NCBI RefSeq assembly: GCF_024594815.1
Contig: NZ_JANJOU010000008.1
Location: forward strand, 62,001-126,000
Source of the DNA: Roseomonas populi
GTDB taxonomy: Bacteria; Pseudomonadota; Alphaproteobacteria; Acetobacterales; Acetobacteraceae
Direction: 5' to 3'
Length of the DNA stretch: 64,000 nucleotides
A program made the translations under genes and the position numbers. The stretch's first letter is position 1. Each line of letters begins with the position of its first letter. Positions 57,153-64,000 of this stretch are shown piece by piece. The notes below the pieces were generated by a model that did no database searches, was not told where the DNA came from, and worked only from the letters and a program-made list of their open reading frames with translations.

Positions 57153-58538
57153 TCAGCCCCCGGGGATGCCCGCCGGCCCACGGGCCGGGACAACCCTGCT
57201 TCCGGGCTCGGCGCCCAATGCCTGGTTCAGCCGCGCCCGGCCCAGGCCCACATTCACCTCGGCCTGCGCGGCCGTGCTGGCCGCGTCGATCCCGATCTGG
57301 CGGATCCTCACCAGGTCGAACAGCGTCATCTCCCCCGCGCGGAACGCCCGGTTGCCCGAGGCGAGCTGCTGCTGCGCAATGGAGAGGCGCCGGCGGGCCA
57401 GGGTCTGGGCCTCCTCCGCCCGGCGCAGCGCGGCCTCCGCACGCACCGCGGCCGCCTCTGTCAGGCGACGCACCTGCAGCAAGCGGCTGCCCGCGCTCGT
57501 CAACTCGGCCTGGGCGGCCGCCTCGCGCGGGCGGTTGCGCGCGGCACTCGGCAACGGCACGCGCAGGCGCAGGCCGAAGCTCGTGCCCTGCTCCGTCACG
57601 TCGCCCTCCTGGCGCATGACGAAGCCGCCCAGCTCCGGGTTGTCGATCGGGGTCGCGGCGACGAGCCGGACCTGCGCCTCGGCGGCCTCCACCGCGGCCG
57701 CGGCGGCGCGCAGCGCCGGGTGCTGGCCGGGCAGCGCCCGCTCCTCGGCACCCTGGCCCGGATCGGCGCCGCCGGTCAGCGTGCGATAGGCGAGCACCGC
57801 CGCCTCCTCCGCTGCCTGCGCCTGGGCGAGGGCGAGTTCGGCCGAAACCCGCTCGTTCTGGGCCAGCAGCAGGTCCGGCTCGGCCACCTCGCCCAGGTCG
57901 ACACGGCGGCGCGCCTCATTGACGAGGTCGCCCGCTGTCGCCAGCCGGTCGCGCTGCACGCGCATCTCCGCCCGGCGCAGCGCGGCCTCCCACCAGGCTT
58001 CCCGCAGCAGCCCGGATAGCTCCAGCCGGCGCAGGCCCAGGCGCTCCTCGGCGCTCGCCACGTCGCGCACCACCGTTTCCGCCACGGCGGAGCGCTGGCC
58101 CGGCAGCCAGAGCGGTGCGGCCAGCTCCACCTGCCCCTCGCGCGCGGTGCGTGGGCCGCGGGCATCGCCGCGGATGCTGCCCGACACGGCAAAGCTGCCG
58201 GGCACGAGGCTGTCGGACAGGGCCGAGCGCGCGCGCGCCGCCTCACGCGAGGCCTCGAGGGCGCGGCTATCCGCGTCCAGCGATACCGCGGCCTCGAGAT
58301 GGTCGCGAAGCACGGCCGGCGCCCGGGCCGAGGGCACGGCGATGTTGGCGTTCGCGGCGGTTCCGCCGGCACCCCCGCCACGTCCGCCCCGGCTCATTCC
58401 CGGGTTTGCCCCCGGGGCTGTCCCCTGACCTGTCCTCAGGCCCATCCCCGGGCCTGCCCCGGGGCCTGTCCCCTGGGCCGCCGCCGGCAGGGCGAGCAGC
58501 GCGGTCGCCGCGAGAGCGGCCGGCAGGATACGTCTCAT
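57153..58538 (-). CDS. TolC/CzcC-family outer-membrane efflux channel
   Basis: A 461-residue outer-membrane factor. A signal peptide spans about residues 1-22 (MRRILPAALAATALLALPAA). The mature protein has the two helical repeats of the family (EASREAARARSALSDSLVPG, LLREAWWEAALRRAEMRVQR, EVNVGLGRARLNQALG). Unusually, about 35 residues rich in Gly, Pro and Ala lie between signal and core, encoded by two copies of a 30-base repeat. The ATG at 58538 has GGAG upstream; the GTG at 58547 overlapping the previous stop is the alternative. It is the last gene of the metal-type RND operon, so it is the exit channel for that pump. Confidence 0.87.
   Translation of the reverse strand: MRRILPAALAATALLALPAAAQGTGPGAGPGMGLRTGQGTAPGANPGMSRGGRGGGAGGTAANANIAVPSARAPAVLRDHLEAAVSLDADSRALEASREAARARSALSDSLVPGSFAVSGSIRGDARGPRTAREGQVELAAPLWLPGQRSAVAETVVRDVASAEERLGLRRLELSGLLREAWWEAALRRAEMRVQRDRLATAGDLVNEARRRVDLGEVAEPDLLLAQNERVSAELALAQAQAAEEAAVLAYRTLTGGADPGQGAEERALPGQHPALRAAAAAVEAAEAQVRLVAATPIDNPELGGFVMRQEGDVTEQGTSFGLRLRVPLPSAARNRPREAAAQAELTSAGSRLLQVRRLTEAAAVRAEAALRRAEEAQTLARRRLSIAQQQLASGNRAFRAGEMTLFDLVRIRQIGIDAASTAAQAEVNVGLGRARLNQALGAEPGSRVVPARGPAGIPGG
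58395..58472 (-). repeat. Two 30-base imperfect direct repeats inside the channel gene
   Basis: Copies at 58395-58424 and 58443-58472 match at most positions and encode GTAPGANPGM and GTGPGAGPGM, separated by an 18-base spacer. They look like an in-frame duplication that expands a Gly/Pro-rich linker just after the signal peptide. Confidence 0.7.
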
Positions 58539-58543
58539 CACGG

Positions 58544-61500
58544 TCACTCCGCGGCCGAGGGAAGCCCGGCGGCACCTGTCCTGGCCGCGTCGGCCGAGGC
58601 AACAGGGGTGCTTTCGGTCCGCTTGGCCCGCGGCAGGGCGAAGCGGTCGTAGAGGATGGGTAGCAGCACGAGGGTGAGCAGCGTCGCCGTGATCAGGCCG
58701 CCGATCACCACGATCGCCAGCGGCCGCTGGATCTCGGCGCCGGGCCCGTCCGCGAACAGGAAGGGCACGAGGCCGAAGGCCGCGATAGTGGCCGTCAGCG
58801 TCACCGGCGTCATGCGGCGCTTTGCACCTTCGAGCACGCCCTCCCGGAGGCTCAGCCCTTCCTCCGCGATCAGGCGGTTAATGGCACTGATGAGCACGAC
58901 GCCGTTGAGCACTGCGATGCCAATCAGGGCAATGAACCCGACCGAGGCCGGCACCGAGAGGAACTCCCCCGAGGCCCAGAGGGCGACGATGCCGCCGATC
59001 GCCGCGAAGGGCACGTTGCAGAAGACCAGAACCGCCTGCCGCATCGACCCGAAGGTGAGATAGAGCAGCAGGAAGATGACCCCGAGCGCCAGCGGGACCA
59101 CGACGGCCAGGCGGGCCGAGGCGCGCTGCTGGTTCTCGAACTGCCCACCCCATTGCAGGCGATAGCCCTGCGGCATCTGCACCCGGGATGCGGCGGCCGC
59201 CTGCGCCTCCGCCACGAAGCCGACGAGGTCGCGCCCGTTGACGTTGGCCAGCACGGTCGCGAAGCGCGCGCTGCCCTCGCGCACCACCTGCACCGGCCCT
59301 TCCTCCTCGCGGATGTTGGCGATGGCGCTGAGCGGCACGGTCCCGCCGCCCGGCAGCACGATGGGCACCCGCGAGAGGTCGAGCCCGGAGCGCCGCAGCA
59401 GCTCGGAGCCGCGCAGCATCAGCGGCACGCGCGGGCCCTCGGCCTCCACCACGATGCCGAGCTGGTGGCCGTCCACCCAGACCCGCAGCGCCTCCTGCAC
59501 GTCGCGCACGTTGAGGCCCAGGCGCCCGGCCGCCAGCCGGTCCACCCGCACCGTGAGGTACTTCATGCCCTCGTTGCGGAGGGCGAAGACGTCCGTCGCG
59601 CCCTCCACGCCCCGCACGGCGGCGGCCACCTCGGTCGCGACCCGGTTCAGCTCCGCGATGCTGTTGCCGAATACCTTCACCACCACGTCGCCGCGCGCAC
59701 CGATGATCATCTCCTGCACGCGCATGTCGATGGGCTGGGCGAAGGCGAAGGAGATTCCGGGGAAGCGGGCGAGGACCTCACGCACGCGCTCCATCACCCA
59801 CTCCGTGGATCCGTCGGCGTCGGCGCGCCACTCCTCCTTCGGGCGGAACTGCAGGTAGAGGTCGGTCTCATTCAGGCCCACCGGGTCGATGCCCAGCTCG
59901 TCGGCGCCGGCGCGCGCGACCACGCCGCGCACCTCCGGCACCTCCTCCATCAGGGCGCGCTGGATCCGCATGTCGGTCTCGGCCGCCTCCTCCACCCGCA
60001 CCGTCGGGTGCTTGCGGATGGTGACCACCGGCGTTCCCTCGTCCATGGTCGGCATGAAGGTGGAGCCGATGCGCGGGTAAACGGCGGCGGCGATCCCCAG
60101 GCCGAGCAGCGCCACGGCCACGACCGGCAGCGGCCGGCGCACGGCGGAGGCGACGAGCGGGTCGTAGACCCGGTGCAGCTGCCGGACCAGCCAGGGCTCC
60201 TTGTGGTGCCCCGTCGAGAGCAGCATGGCGCAGAGGACGGGCACCACGGTGATGGAGAGGAGCAGCGCCGTGCAGATGGCGAAGACGATCGCGAGCGCCA
60301 CCGGGCCGAAGAGCCGCCCCTCCAGCCCCTGCAATGAGAGAAGGGGGAAGAAGACGGTCGCGATGATGACCACGCCGGAGACGAGCGGCACAGCCACCTC
60401 CCGCGTCGCTTCCAGCACGATGCCGGCGCGGCGGCGGAAATCCACCTTCCCCTCGATGAGGCCGAGCCGGTGGGCGGCGTTCTCCACCACCACCACGGCG
60501 CAGTCCACCAGCAGGCCGATGGCGATGGCTAGGCCGCCGAGGGACATGATGTTCGCCGTCAGCCCCTGCCACTTCATCACCCCGAAGGTGCCGAGCACCG
60601 CGAGCGGGAGGATCGCCGAGACGACGACGGCCGCGCGCAGGTTGCCCAGGAAGAGGATCAGCAGCACCACGACCAGCACCACCGCCTCGAGCAGGACCTT
60701 CTGCACCGTCCAGACGGCGGCGCCGATCAGCTCCGCGCGGTCGTAGAAGATGTTGACGCTGGCGCCCTCGGGCATGGCGGCCTCGATCTCGGGCAGGCGC
60801 GCCTTCACGCCGTCCACCACCAGCCGCGCATCGGCGCCGCGCAGGCCGAGCACGGTCGCCCAGACCGCCTCGCCCTGGCCGTCCCGCGACACCACGCCGT
60901 TGCGGGCCATGGTGTCGTAGCGCACCTCCGCCACGTCGGAGACGAGGACGACCCCGTTCGGCCGCGCGGCCACCACGATGGAACGCAGCTCGTCCAGGCT
61001 GCGGATGCGGCCCTCGGCCCGCACCAGCAGCGCCTCCTCTCCGTCCCGCACGCGGCCGGCGCCGTCGTTGCGGTTATTGTCGGAGAGCGCGTCGCGCAGC
61101 ATCGACATGGTGATGCCGCGGGCGGCCATGGCGGCGGGGCTGGGCACCACGGCGTAAGTCCGCACGTAGCCGCCGAGCACGTTCACGTCGGCCACGCCCG
61201 GCACGGAGCGCAGGATGGGCCGGATGGTCCAGTCCACCAGCGTCCGCTGCTGCTCCAGGGTCATGCCCGGCGCGTCCAGCGTGAAAAGCAGCATCTCCGC
61301 CAGCGGCGTGACGATGGGCGCGAGCCCGCCCTCCGTCCCGTCAGGCAGCTCGTCCATCACCTGCGTCAGGCGTTCGTTGATCTGCGCCCGGGCCCAGAAG
61401 ATGTCGGTTCCCTCCGCGAACTCGAAGGTCAGGAGCGCGACGGAGTAACGGGTGGTCGAGCGCATGGAGGTGAGGCTTGGTGTCCCCGTCATCGCCAGTT

Positions 61501-61708
61501 CCACGGGCACGGTCACCCGCTCCTCCAGCTCCTCCGGTGTCAGCCCGTTTGCCCGCAGGCTGACCAGGACCTGGGTGGGCGAGACGTCGGGGAAAGCGTC
61601 GATCGGCAGGGAGCGATAGGAGGTCCAACCCCAGACCGCGAGGCCAAGCGCGGCCAGGATGACGAGAAGGCGCTGCCGGAGCGCGACGGAAACGAGCTTT
61701 CCGAGCAC
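58544..61708 (-). CDS. Heavy-metal RND efflux permease (CzcA/CusA family)
   Basis: A 1054-residue inner-membrane pump with the HME N-terminus (YRSLPIDAFPDVSPTQVLVS) and PVELAMTGTPSLTSMRSTTR. TM4 reads AIAIGLLVDCAVVVVEN (Asp402, Glu409): the first Asp of the CzcA motif DFG-VDGA-VEN is replaced by Ala, as in the AIG-VDAA pattern of CusA copper/silver pumps. The first Met of the CusA triad is not at the expected place (GIDPVGLNETDLYLQF), so the metal cannot be named with confidence. The stop is six bases from the channel gene's ATG, and the start is 4 bases from the adaptor stop: one operon. Confidence 0.9.
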   Translation of the reverse strand: MLGKLVSVALRQRLLVILAALGLAVWGWTSYRSLPIDAFPDVSPTQVLVSLRANGLTPEELEERVTVPVELAMTGTPSLTSMRSTTRYSVALLTFEFAEGTDIFWARAQINERLTQVMDELPDGTEGGLAPIVTPLAEMLLFTLDAPGMTLEQQRTLVDWTIRPILRSVPGVADVNVLGGYVRTYAVVPSPAAMAARGITMSMLRDALSDNNRNDGAGRVRDGEEALLVRAEGRIRSLDELRSIVVAARPNGVVLVSDVAEVRYDTMARNGVVSRDGQGEAVWATVLGLRGADARLVVDGVKARLPEIEAAMPEGASVNIFYDRAELIGAAVWTVQKVLLEAVVLVVVLLILFLGNLRAAVVVSAILPLAVLGTFGVMKWQGLTANIMSLGGLAIAIGLLVDCAVVVVENAAHRLGLIEGKVDFRRRAGIVLEATREVAVPLVSGVVIIATVFFPLLSLQGLEGRLFGPVALAIVFAICTALLLSITVVPVLCAMLLSTGHHKEPWLVRQLHRVYDPLVASAVRRPLPVVAVALLGLGIAAAVYPRIGSTFMPTMDEGTPVVTIRKHPTVRVEEAAETDMRIQRALMEEVPEVRGVVARAGADELGIDPVGLNETDLYLQFRPKEEWRADADGSTEWVMERVREVLARFPGISFAFAQPIDMRVQEMIIGARGDVVVKVFGNSIAELNRVATEVAAAVRGVEGATDVFALRNEGMKYLTVRVDRLAAGRLGLNVRDVQEALRVWVDGHQLGIVVEAEGPRVPLMLRGSELLRRSGLDLSRVPIVLPGGGTVPLSAIANIREEEGPVQVVREGSARFATVLANVNGRDLVGFVAEAQAAAASRVQMPQGYRLQWGGQFENQQRASARLAVVVPLALGVIFLLLYLTFGSMRQAVLVFCNVPFAAIGGIVALWASGEFLSVPASVGFIALIGIAVLNGVVLISAINRLIAEEGLSLREGVLEGAKRRMTPVTLTATIAAFGLVPFLFADGPGAEIQRPLAIVVIGGLITATLLTLVLLPILYDRFALPRAKRTESTPVASADAARTGAAGLPSAAE

Positions 61709-61711
61709 GGG

Positions 61712-62854
61712 TCAGGCCCCCTCGCGCTCGACCATGGCGCCGAGCAGGAACAGGATCCCGCGCGTGGCCACGGCGTCGTTCGCCACCAGGTCACCGCCGA
61801 CCGAGACGGAGGTCGGCGTCTCCGACAGCACGCGAACCGGCCGGGGCTCGAAGCCTTCCGGGCGGCGGACGAAGACCCAGCTGCGGTCGCGGTGCCGCAC
61901 GACGGAGCCGGCGGGCACGCGCCACTGCCCGCCGGAGCCGTTGGCCCGGAGCGGCAGAACGGCGACCACCGCCTGGCCGGGGCGCAGGTTCGCAGCGCCG
62001 CGGTCGATCTCCGCCACCGCGGAAACGGACTGCGTGGCCACGTCCGCGCGGCGGGAAAGGTGCAGCACGCGGCCTTCCGCGCCCTGGGTGGGCACCAGCA
62101 CAGGCGCGCCCGGCTCCAGCGCCGCGGCTGCGGCGAGCGGAACCTGGATGTTCAGCCAGAGCGGATCCAGCTCCGCCAGGCTGAAGAGCGGCGCGGACTG
62201 TGCCACGCGCTCCCCGGGCACCGCGTCCCGGCCCATGGCGATGCCGTCCGCCGTGGCGTGGACGGTGACGCTGTCATTCAGCCGGCGGGATTGCCGAAGC
62301 TGTGCGATTTCGGCCGCTGCCATGCCGAGCAGGGCGAGCATCTGCTCGCGCTCCTGCATCGTGGTCAGCGCCACCACGTGCTCGGCACGGGTGACGAGAA
62401 GGCGCCGCTCCGCGATGATCCGCTCCCGGGACAATGCTTCATCGCGCCGCAGCTTCTCGCGCGCGAGCGCCTCACCGTTGATGGCGTCCAGGAACAGGCG
62501 TTGCGCCTCCAGCAGCTCCGTGCTGCGGATGCGCGCCAGGGGCTGGCCCTTGCGCACAAGCTCGTCCGGGGTGACGAGCAGTGCCTCGATCAACCCGCCC
62601 ACGGGTGCGGCCACCACGCGCAGCTGCTGCGGCGGGATCGAGACGCTGGCGGGCAGCCGGATCTCGGCCGCGCGCTCCTCGGACTCCACCACGGCCCATT
62701 CGATACCCGTGCTGCGGATGCCGCGCTCATCAAGCGGGATCACGGGCAGGCGCTGCTGCGCCCGGGCATCCGATGCCGTGGCAATCAGGCCGAGGATCAC
62801 CAGGGCACCCGAAAAAACCGATAAGGCACGGCCTGTTGTCACAACTGTCCTCAT
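61712..62854 (-). CDS. CzcB/CusB-family periplasmic adaptor
   Basis: A 380-residue membrane fusion protein. A signal peptide spans about residues 1-32 (VVTTGRALSVFSGALVILGL, SDARAQ). It has the lipoyl-like domain in two halves (VVAAPVGGLIEALLVTPDEL and VTVHATADGIAMGRDAVPGE), a helical hairpin (FLDAINGEALAREKLRRDEA) and barrel segments (LDPLWLNIQVPLAAAAALEP). There is no Met-rich or His-rich N-terminal metal-binding extension. The ATG at 62854 (MRTVVTTGRA) is preferred; the longer frame to 62911 extends into the AT-richer promoter. First gene of the leftward czcBAC-order operon. Confidence 0.87.
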   Translation of the reverse strand: MRTVVTTGRALSVFSGALVILGLIATASDARAQQRLPVIPLDERGIRSTGIEWAVVESEERAAEIRLPASVSIPPQQLRVVAAPVGGLIEALLVTPDELVRKGQPLARIRSTELLEAQRLFLDAINGEALAREKLRRDEALSRERIIAERRLLVTRAEHVVALTTMQEREQMLALLGMAAAEIAQLRQSRRLNDSVTVHATADGIAMGRDAVPGERVAQSAPLFSLAELDPLWLNIQVPLAAAAALEPGAPVLVPTQGAEGRVLHLSRRADVATQSVSAVAEIDRGAANLRPGQAVVAVLPLRANGSGGQWRVPAGSVVRHRDRSWVFVRRPEGFEPRPVRVLSETPTSVSVGGDLVANDAVATRGILFLLGAMVEREGA

Positions 62855-63294
62855 AGCCGCACCCCGCCGTCGTACATGGCCCAGATATGACACCGTGTTC
62901 ATGAATGACACATGGTGCAGTGCAACATTTTGTGACGCCGTTGCTTTCCCTTTCGTGATGATTCGCTCCTCTCCTCCCTCATCTGACGGGTCTGTGAAGC
63001 CACCTGAGCTTGCGAAATCGCGTGTCGCAGCGAGGCTGACGTCATCTCGTCTTCTGGCGGGTGGGATCGCGTGTTGCTGGGCGCCGTTCCTCTTTCGATC
63101 TGCTCACGAGTAACGTGGCCCTGCGTCTCGCCTCGGCCCAACGGAGGTGTCGAGGATGGCAGGATCCAGAGTGACGTCTGGCCAATGCGAGACAGCCCTC
63201 ACCCACCGACAGCCACCGGACTCGACCTCTCGCGTTTGAGTCGAAATCACAACGGACGGTGACGGCGAAGCGCCTCCCTGTTACCCTCTTGCGG
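62855..63294. other. 440-base divergent gap with lower GC
   Basis: No gene is visible. The DNA is noticeably lower in GC than the surroundings and separates the leftward efflux operon from the rightward DUF2946-like gene, so it should hold both promoters. Near the efflux side are two copies of ATGACAC (62887-62893 and 62905-62911) flanking the palindrome TTCATGAA (62898-62905). An open frame crossing most of the gap has poor composition and is not a gene. Confidence 0.45.
62887..62911. promoter_or_regulatory. ATGACAC direct repeats around TTCATGAA
   Basis: Two ATGACAC copies 18 bases apart, with the perfect 8-base palindrome TTCATGAA between them, lie 33-57 bases upstream of the adaptor start. 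This could be the operator of a metal regulator encoded outside the window. No known consensus is matched. Confidence 0.3.
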
Positions 63295-63663
63295 ATGCCC
63301 CGCGCTCGGACAGGCCTCGTGCGCCTTCTCGCGATCCTGCTGCTGATGCAGTGGGCGGGCGCGGTCGTGCCGCACGCCCGAGCGATGGAGCGAGCGGCCT
63401 CGGCCCAGCGGGTTGAACTCTGCACCCACGATGGGCAGCGCTCCATCCTGCTGGACGAGAACGGCAAGCCCGTGCAGCCAGCACCGGCGACGGATTGCTG
63501 CAGCCTGTGCCAGTGGGCGATGGGAGATGCGCCGCCCGGGCCCGCGATGGTTATCCGAGCCATCACCTTCCTGCTCGCCGCCGAACCGTTCCGGCATCCC
63601 GGCTTACCCCACTCTCCGCCGCGTTCTCCCCCGCATCAGCCCAGAGCACCCCCGCACGCCTGA
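63295..63663 (+). CDS. DUF2946-like small exported protein
   Basis: A 122-residue protein. A hydrophobic N-terminal segment (LVRLLAILLLMQWAGAVVPH) acts as signal or anchor. Then come the strand VELCTHDGQRSILLDENGK and the paired-cysteine motif CCSLCQW, both typical of DUF2946 proteins, which are frequently encoded beside copper or other metal transport genes and TonB receptors. The tail (PPRSPPHQPRAPPHA) is Pro/His-rich and could bind metal. The ATG at 63295 gives the better signal; a GTG at 63259 is possible. Its position divergent from an RND metal pump fits a role in metal handling, but no biochemical function is established. Confidence 0.65.
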   Translation: MPRARTGLVRLLAILLLMQWAGAVVPHARAMERAASAQRVELCTHDGQRSILLDENGKPVQPAPATDCCSLCQWAMGDAPPGPAMVIRAITFLLAAEPFRHPGLPHSPPRSPPHQPRAPPHA

Positions 63664-63857
63664 CGAAGCGATCGGGCCACCGCCCCGGGCCTGACCCTTG
63701 GCGGGCCCCTCTCGTTTCGCGCCGGGGTGAGTGGCCGCCATCCTGCTTCACGAGCCCGCATGCCTGACGCATCGCGGGTCCCGCCTCCGCGCCGCCCTCC
63801 TTAGCAACCGGCCTACAGGGCACGATCACCGCCGACCGGCCGCCGGTTTGAGCACGG

Positions 63858-63880
63858 CCTGCCGGGCATGCCCCGGCAGG
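63858..63880 (+). terminator. GC hairpin upstream of the last gene
   Basis: CCTGCCGGG (63858-63866) and CCCGGCAGG (63872-63880) form a perfect 9-bp stem with a 5-base loop, 62 bases before the ATG at 63943. It may end the DUF2946-like transcript or be a leader structure of the next gene. The 279-base gap around it shows no other feature. Confidence 0.4.
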
Positions 63881-63942
63881 ATGAATCAATCGGTCGCATG
63901 TCGGGCCTGACAAGAATCAGCAACCACCAAGGAGACAGACCC

Positions 63943-64000
63943 ATGTCCATCCCGCGTCGCGCCGCGATTGCCGCCGCCCTTGCCCTGGCTCCGGCCCTCG
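63943..64000 (+). CDS. Exported protein, only the signal peptide is in the window
   Basis: An open frame starts at the ATG at 63943 with AAGGAGA at 63929-63935, 7 bases upstream. The 19 residues present (MSIPRRAAIAAALALAPAL) are a clear signal peptide with paired Arg. The mature sequence is beyond the window, so the product cannot be named. By position after a DUF2946-like gene it may be part of a metal-handling group. Confidence 0.6.
   Translation, partial: MSIPRRAAIAAALALAPAL

Noticed and set aside
63664..63942. Possible cobalamin or other riboswitch ahead of the last gene
   Set aside because: A GC hairpin is present, but none of the conserved riboswitch core segments could be recognised.

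Overview
This window is high-GC, gene-dense DNA from a metabolically versatile bacterium. The codon bias, the five periplasmic Bug/TctC-type receptors, the many SDR, IclR, GntR and ABC catabolic cassettes, and the RND pumps suggest an alphaproteobacterium of the Acetobacteraceae (Roseomonas-like). That placement is an inference, because no rRNA or other phylogenetic marker is present. I saw no tRNA, rRNA, CRISPR array, prophage or intact insertion sequence. The window is chromosomal-style accessory catabolism and efflux.

Layout. (1) 1-325: cut 5' end of a hypothetical gene. (2) 0.87-6.4 kb, plus strand: ureide block (ureidoglycolate lyase, PuuE-type allantoinase) followed by an amino-acid-type ABC receptor with two permeases but no ATPase, then an epimerase and an SDR. 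(3) 6.5-7.5 kb: an orphan Bug receptor. (4) 7.7-12.8 kb: HAE1-type RND pump and adaptor, divergent from a TetR repressor, with a large palindromic operator between them. (5) 12.8-16.4 kb: TauE/SafE exporter, then a small-molecule kinase next to a class III PLP enzyme (a likely kinase/phospho-lyase pair). (6) 16.4-23.9 kb: IclR-linked CoA catabolic block (Bug receptor, SDR lacking its catalytic Tyr, IclR, MmgE/PrpD, CaiB, enoyl-CoA hydratase, acyl-CoA dehydrogenase). (7) 23.9-43.7 kb: amide-catabolism island. (8) 43.8-48.6 kb: YhaO/YhaN-like nuclease and ATPase pair. (9) 48.6-57.1 kb: IclR-linked block with three tandem Bug receptors, a fused dihydroxyacetone-type kinase, a GlcD-type FAD oxidase, a DapA-family lyase and the IclR gene. 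(10) 57.2-62.9 kb: CzcCBA/CusCBA-like metal efflux operon, then a DUF2946-like small protein and the start of one more exported protein.

The most interesting part is the 23.9-43.7 kb island. It encodes three unrelated amide-bond hydrolases (an Ntn-type penicillin acylase homologue, an amidase-signature enzyme, and a two-subunit N,N-dimethylformamidase-like iron enzyme), a complete polyamine-type ABC importer, two paralogous family-5 receptors, a fused E1 alpha-beta thiamine dehydrogenase, a glutamate-semialdehyde-aminomutase-like PLP enzyme and an OtnK/OtnC-like sugar-acid kinase and aldolase. An FCD-type GntR gene lies inside the importer operon. An AT-rich palindrome with core GATATATC occurs at three promoter regions of this island, and I did not notice it elsewhere in the window. 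It looks like one regulon for an unidentified amide-containing substrate. A second self-contained regulon is suggested by two copies of ATGTCC-N7-GGACAT in the FAD oxidase/DapA divergent region, and a third by GTTG-N6-CAAC sites around the first IclR gene.
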